DNA of 64,000 nucleotides from Prevotellaceae bacterium UBA4361 (GTDB taxonomy: Bacteria; Bacteroidota; Bacteroidia; Bacteroidales; Bacteroidaceae): contig DGSN01000067.1 in the NCBI GenBank assembly GCA_002393575.1, positions 7,136-71,135 of the forward strand. The letters run 5' to 3'. Below, piece after piece: positions 60,156-64,000 of this stretch. The notes under the pieces are model-generated. The model was not told the DNA's origin. It searched no databases and was given only the letters and a program-made list of their open reading frames with translations. The position numbers and the translations under genes are program-made. Position 1 is the stretch's first letter. Each line of letters starts with the position of its first letter.

Positions 60156-62525
60156 TTAAAAAGTTGTTTGTTCCGTTCGATTGATGATTTCGTTCTGTAA
60201 ATCTTCGCCCAGGTCATTGAAATAATCTGAATAGCCTGCCACACGAACAATCAAGTCGCGATAATTTTCTGGATGCTTTTGCGCATCTCGAAGGGTATCA
60301 GCATTCACCACATTGAACTGGATATGATGACCATCCATTCTGAAGTATGCACGAATCAAGTGTACCAAGTTCATGCATCCTTCTTCCGTTGAAAGCAAAG
60401 ATGGAGTGAATTTTTGGTTCAGCAAGGTGCCTCCAGTCTTAATATGATCTATCTTGGCAGCAGAACGAATCACAGCAGTTGGACCATTCGTGTCAACTCC
60501 TTGCACAGGAGAAATACCTTCAGAAAGCACCTTCCAAGCATTTCTGCCATCAGGTGTAGCACCCGTAACACTACCAAAATACACATGGCACGTGGTTGGA
60601 AGCATATTCACACGGTAATCACCGCCTCGCGGAGACTTGTGACCAGAAAGCGCATCATAGTACATATCAAACACAGCCACTTCCTGTTCATCTGCATAAT
60701 CATCGTCATTGCCATATTTTGGAGTATGATATACAAGCTGATATTGCAATTCTTCATATCCCTTGAAATCAGCCTCCATAGCTTTCTGGAGAGTGGACAT
60801 CGCTACATCTTTCTTGTCATAAACATGATAGCGAAGCGACGTGAGCATATCCGTTATGCTACCAAGACCAACTCCTTGCACATAACTGGAATTGTATCGT
60901 GCACCACCACACATATAGTCCTTTCCTTTGGCAATGCAATCGTCAATCAGAATAGACAAGAATGGTACAGGCATATTCTTCATGAAGATACGTTCTATGA
61001 TATTATTTCCAGTCAGCTTGATACGCATGAAGTGGTTCACCTGTGCACGGAAAGCATTGAAAAGTTCTTCGTATGTCTTGTAATCCGTAGCCATACCAGT
61101 GCGAATACCAATTTGCTTTCCTGTACGCTTGTCGAAACCATCATTGAGTGTCAATTCAAGAATCTTTGGCAGATTAAAATAACCCGTCAAGATATAAGCT
61201 TCTGTTCCAAAAGCACCTGTTTCAACACAACCAGAGCATCCACCGTTCCGAGCATCCTTCACATCCTTACCAGCTCGAAGCATCTCTTGCACGAGTGCAT
61301 CTGTATTGAAAACAGAAGGTTGACCAAAACCCGTCTTGATAATTTCCACAGCTTGACGAATGAAACGGTCTGAATTCTTTTTACTTACTTGTATCATAGA
61401 ACTTGGCTGCAACAAACGCATTTCTTTGATAACATCAAGCAAAATATACGACATTTCATTTACGCCATCACTTCCATCTTCCTTCACACCTCCAACATTG
61501 ATGAGGCAGAAATCCGTGTAAGTACCACTTTCGGCAGCAGTGACACCAACCTTTGGAGGCGATGGGTGATTGTTGAATTTCACCCAGAACGACTGAAGTA
61601 CCTCATACACTTCCTCCTTAGTGGTAGTTCCTTCATCCATTTCCTTTTTATAAAGAGGATAAAGACTCTGGTCAAGACGTCCAGGATTGAACGAATCCCA
61701 AGGGTTCAACTCCGTTACGACTCCTAAGTGGATGAACCAATAATGCTGGAGAGCTTCATGCACAGTTTCTGGAGCATGAGCAGGAACTTTGCGACAAATA
61801 CGAGCCATTTCCAACAACTCATTTTTGCGCTTCTCGTCCTTCTCATTTGCTGCCAATTCCTCTAATTTATCAGCATGGCGATTAGCATACATAATCATGG
61901 CATCACAAACGATGTCCATAGCACGAAGTTCGTCAATCTTATCAATACCTTCAGGGTCATTCACCAAATCCACAGACTTCATGCTTTCAGCGATTTGCTT
62001 TTTCAAGTCAAGCAATCCTGTGTGGAACATCTTGATACCCAGCGCCGTATGTCCAGGGGCACGTTGTTCTTGGAACTCTGTAAATATACCCGCTGCGTAT
62101 GAGTCTTTCCACTCCTGAGGCAGAGCCTTGAAAATACGCTCACGATTACTCTTACCCTTCCAGAAAGGAATGATAATATCCCGATATGCAGCACGTGTCT
62201 CCTCGTCGCTCTTGAAGGAAACCTTCTCTCTGTCGTTAAGAATCTTGAGGTCCTCTTCTGTATGAATACATATTTCAGGATATGTAGGCGTAGCTTTTGG
62301 TGCTGGACCACGCTCTCCTACAATCAACTCGCCTTCATTGATACAGATGTACTTGTGCTCAAGAATGTACTTAAAAGATAAAGCACGCTGCACAGGGACT
62401 GGCTCAGCATCAGCTATTCCCGATTGATAGAATTCGGTGATGAGAAGTGCGCGTTCTGCACTAATGCGATTCACAGCATTGAGACTTTGCTCACGCAGTT
62501 TCTTGATTCTTTCTGTCATTTGCAT
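60156..62525 (-). CDS. hypD: Glycyl radical dehydratase, HypD-like (trans-4-hydroxy-L-proline dehydratase)
   Basis: A 789-residue glycyl radical enzyme. The radical loop RVAGYSDY places the Gly at about residue 764; the thiyl Cys is C433 in NGGCSGCVETGAFG, with the base Glu two residues later, which is the dehydratase pattern and not the Cys-Cys of pyruvate formate-lyase. Length and stretches such as TPKYGNDDDYADE, MLPTTCHVYFG and MDHIKTGGTLLNQ agree with my recollection of Clostridioides HypD, which dehydrates hydroxyproline to pyrroline-5-carboxylate. Other dehydratases of this class are less likely. The activase gene lies directly upstream on the same strand (31-bp gap). No proC is nearby. 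Confidence 0.85.
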   Translation of the reverse strand: MQMTERIKKLREQSLNAVNRISAERALLITEFYQSGIADAEPVPVQRALSFKYILEHKYICINEGELIVGERGPAPKATPTYPEICIHTEEDLKILNDREKVSFKSDEETRAAYRDIIIPFWKGKSNRERIFKALPQEWKDSYAAGIFTEFQEQRAPGHTALGIKMFHTGLLDLKKQIAESMKSVDLVNDPEGIDKIDELRAMDIVCDAMIMYANRHADKLEELAANEKDEKRKNELLEMARICRKVPAHAPETVHEALQHYWFIHLGVVTELNPWDSFNPGRLDQSLYPLYKKEMDEGTTTKEEVYEVLQSFWVKFNNHPSPPKVGVTAAESGTYTDFCLINVGGVKEDGSDGVNEMSYILLDVIKEMRLLQPSSMIQVSKKNSDRFIRQAVEIIKTGFGQPSVFNTDALVQEMLRAGKDVKDARNGGCSGCVETGAFGTEAYILTGYFNLPKILELTLNDGFDKRTGKQIGIRTGMATDYKTYEELFNAFRAQVNHFMRIKLTGNNIIERIFMKNMPVPFLSILIDDCIAKGKDYMCGGARYNSSYVQGVGLGSITDMLTSLRYHVYDKKDVAMSTLQKAMEADFKGYEELQYQLVYHTPKYGNDDDYADEQEVAVFDMYYDALSGHKSPRGGDYRVNMLPTTCHVYFGSVTGATPDGRNAWKVLSEGISPVQGVDTNGPTAVIRSAAKIDHIKTGGTLLNQKFTPSLLSTEEGCMNLVHLIRAYFRMDGHHIQFNVVNADTLRDAQKHPENYRDLIVRVAGYSDYFNDLGEDLQNEIINRTEQTTF

Positions 62526-62556
62526 ATTGAGAAGATTTTTAGTGATAGTCTTTAAT

Positions 62557-63339
62557 TTATATCGTAAAGCCAGATTCTTTGAAAAGGACTTTTAACGGTT
62601 CCAAATCCGGCTCCTTCAAGCTCTGGGTCTGTCCCATGCCATACGTCATGCCCAAACGCTTATACTTGTCATAACCATTGCGATGGAAAGGCAGAAGATT
62701 CACTTCGCGGATTTGAGGAATATCTTTCAGCAAAGCGATAATCTGCCGCATGCTTCCTTCATCATCATTGAATCGAGGTATCACAGGAATACGAGCAATG
62801 ATATGCACACCCTGATTAGCAATTCTTTTCAAATTGTCAATTGTTCTATCAAAGCCCATGCCGATAAATTCCTCAAACTTACTTTTATCGGCAGTCTTTA
62901 CATCATAAAGAAACAAATCAGTATTCCTGCAAATATCCTCAAGATGATGGATTGGAGCAACGCCAGCCGTATCGATGCATGTATGCATATTCCTTGCTTT
63001 GCATTGTTTCAGCACCTCCAGCAAGAAATCCTCTTGCATCAAAGGCTCTCCTCCCGAAAATGTGACACCCCCACCCGACTCTTCAAAAAACACATAGTCC
63101 TTAGCTATTTCTTTCATGAGTTGCTCAACGCTCAATTCGTAGCCGACCACATGGCTTTCTTTAAAAACTCGGTCTCCTAACTTTTGTTTCACAGTCATTC
63201 TCACTTCTTCAAACAACTGACTTTCTGGATTATGACACCAACGACAGTGCAAACTGCATCCTTTGAAGAACACAGTGGTACGGATTCCTGGTCCGTCGTG
63301 AATGGCATATCGTTTTATATCGAATATCTTACCGAGCAT
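62557..63339 (-). CDS. Glycyl radical enzyme activase (radical SAM)
   Basis: A 260-residue radical SAM enzyme that abstracts hydrogen from the Gly of its partner. The [4Fe-4S] motif is C28-x3-C32-x2-C35 in KGCSLHCRWCHNPES; the GVTFSGGEPLMQ SAM-binding loop lies near residue 90 and DTAGVAP near residue 118. The N-terminal IKRYAIHDGPGIRTTVFF is family-typical. The extra ferredoxin-like Cys insertion found in many dehydratase activases is absent: after C35 there is no clustered Cys pair set. It lies between dnaB (19-bp gap) and hypD. Confidence 0.9.
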   Translation of the reverse strand: MLGKIFDIKRYAIHDGPGIRTTVFFKGCSLHCRWCHNPESQLFEEVRMTVKQKLGDRVFKESHVVGYELSVEQLMKEIAKDYVFFEESGGGVTFSGGEPLMQEDFLLEVLKQCKARNMHTCIDTAGVAPIHHLEDICRNTDLFLYDVKTADKSKFEEFIGMGFDRTIDNLKRIANQGVHIIARIPVIPRFNDDEGSMRQIIALLKDIPQIREVNLLPFHRNGYDKYKRLGMTYGMGQTQSLKEPDLEPLKVLFKESGFTI

Positions 63340-63358
63340 TTATCTGAAGAATTGATGG

Positions 63359-64000
63359 TTAGAATGGTGCATCATTTTCAGGCATCATGTCGATGCTAAT
63401 AGAACCTAATTGGTCGTCAATCGGTGCAGAATTATTTCCTGCCTTGTTATGAGACGATTGAATCACTCCATTTTCGTCCAAATTTGGAAGAGGAGGAGCA
63501 TCATCAATATTGGAGAAGCGAGCAAAGTCGCTATCGAAACGCATACGTACATCTTTCACTTCACCATTACGATGCTTTGCAATGATAAATTCAGCCAAGC
63601 CGCGCGTATCATTGCCATGAGCGTCCTTATATATTTTATAATACTCTGGACGATGGATAAAACACACCATATCGGCATCCTGCTCAATGGCACCCGATTC
63701 ACGAAGGTCAGAAAGCTGAGGACGCTTACTTTCATAGTTTGCTGCATCAGGATTCGAAGCATTAGGAGCCGCAGTTCTACTTTCCACACTACGATTCAAC
63801 TGCGAAAGCGCAATAATTGGAATGTTCAGCTCCTTGGCAAGTCCTTTCAACGAACGCGAAATTGTGCTCACCTCTTCCTGGCGCGAATTGTAAGACATGC
63901 CCGAAGCATTCATCAACTGAAGATAGTCGATGATGATGAGTTTCACCCCATGTTCTCTTACCAATCGACGAGCCTTCGTTCGGAGTTCAAACACAGAGAG
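63359..64000 (-). CDS. dnaB: Replicative DNA helicase DnaB (C-terminal part, cut by window edge)
   Basis: The frame is open to base 64000; the 213 residues visible are the C-terminal RecA-like domain: [17 protein letters not shown], the Walker [42 protein letters not shown] with the arginine finger region and [19 protein letters not shown]. The in-frame GTG at 63994 is an internal Val codon. The tail after FDSDFARF is longer and more acidic than in E. coli. Walker A and the N-terminal domain lie outside the window. Confidence 0.95.
   Translation of the reverse strand, partial: LSVFELRTKARRLVREHGVKLIIIDYLQLMNASGMSYNSRQEEVSTISRSLKGLAKELNIPIIALSQLNRSVESRTAAPNASNPDAANYESKRPQLSDLRESGAIEQDADMVCFIHRPEYYKIYKDAHGNDTRGLAEFIIAKHRNGEVKDVRMRFDSDFARFSNIDDAPPLPNLDENGVIQSSHNKAGNNSAPIDDQLGSISIDMMPENDAPF

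Noticed and set aside
60156..62525. Annotation as pyruvate formate-lyase
   Set aside because: The active site has Cys-Val-Glu, not the adjacent Cys pair of pyruvate formate-lyase, and the length and motifs match the dehydratase class.

Overview
The window looks like chromosomal DNA of an anaerobic gut-type member of the Bacteroidales, most probably Prevotellaceae (inference). Directly visible support: promoters of the Bacteroidota form (TTTG, about 19-20 bp, TAnnTTTG); a PorQ-like type IX secretion protein and a secreted protein with a T9SS-like tail; a long S16 and a long NusB; lineage-typical families (DUF3276, DUF4836-like, DUF5606-like); and a NUDIX-type sugar regulator. The 3' end of dnaB is cut by the right edge. 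No rRNA, tRNA, phage, IS transposase or CRISPR array was seen.

Layout: 1-4.0 kb pyrF, an HD phosphohydrolase and rpsP, with large intergenic repeats. 4.0-10.1 kb an rseC-like gene and a complete rnfBCDGEA set. 10.1-14.8 kb (minus) an FtsEX-like ABC pair, a sugar-kinase/RapZ-C fusion and a MurU-like nucleotidyltransferase. 15-20.3 kb (minus) a DUF4836-like lipoprotein, rsmE, cinA-type amidase, tsaD and map. 20.5-25.2 kb a lipoprotein, porQ, meaB and an AAA ATPase. 25.5-29.1 kb pyruvate:ferredoxin oxidoreductase. 29.4-34.6 kb a TolC/MacA/MacB-type efflux set. 34.7-37.6 kb hisH-hisA-hisF-hisIE. 37.7-44.4 kb ftsE, aspartate kinase, lysA, grpE, dnaJ, folC. 44.5-51.3 kb a secreted GH43 enzyme facing a regulator-xylB-xylA operon. 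51.8-57.3 kb nusB-yajC-YbbR-coaE-DUF5606 (minus), then DUF3276, rplY and pth (plus). 57.4-60 kb secreted or anchored proteins. 60.1-64 kb a HypD-like glycyl radical enzyme, its activase and dnaB.

How the genes fit together: pyruvate:ferredoxin oxidoreductase would make reduced ferredoxin and Rnf would couple its reoxidation by NAD+ to an ion gradient; a glycyl radical dehydratase with a radical-SAM activase suits the same anaerobic lifestyle. GH43 releases pentoses from xylan-like polymers and XylA/XylB bring xylose into the pentose phosphate pathway.

The most unusual features are (1) the four-gene minus-strand locus at 10.1-14.8 kb, where a degenerate FtsE/FtsX-like transporter is linked to a MurNAc/GlcNAc-type kinase fused to a RapZ C-terminal domain and a MurU-like enzyme, and (2) a dense set of intergenic palindromic repeat families. 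One family keeps constant outer arms while its inner segment is exchanged between copies; another is a pair of inverted-repeat-bounded arrays of 22-bp units.
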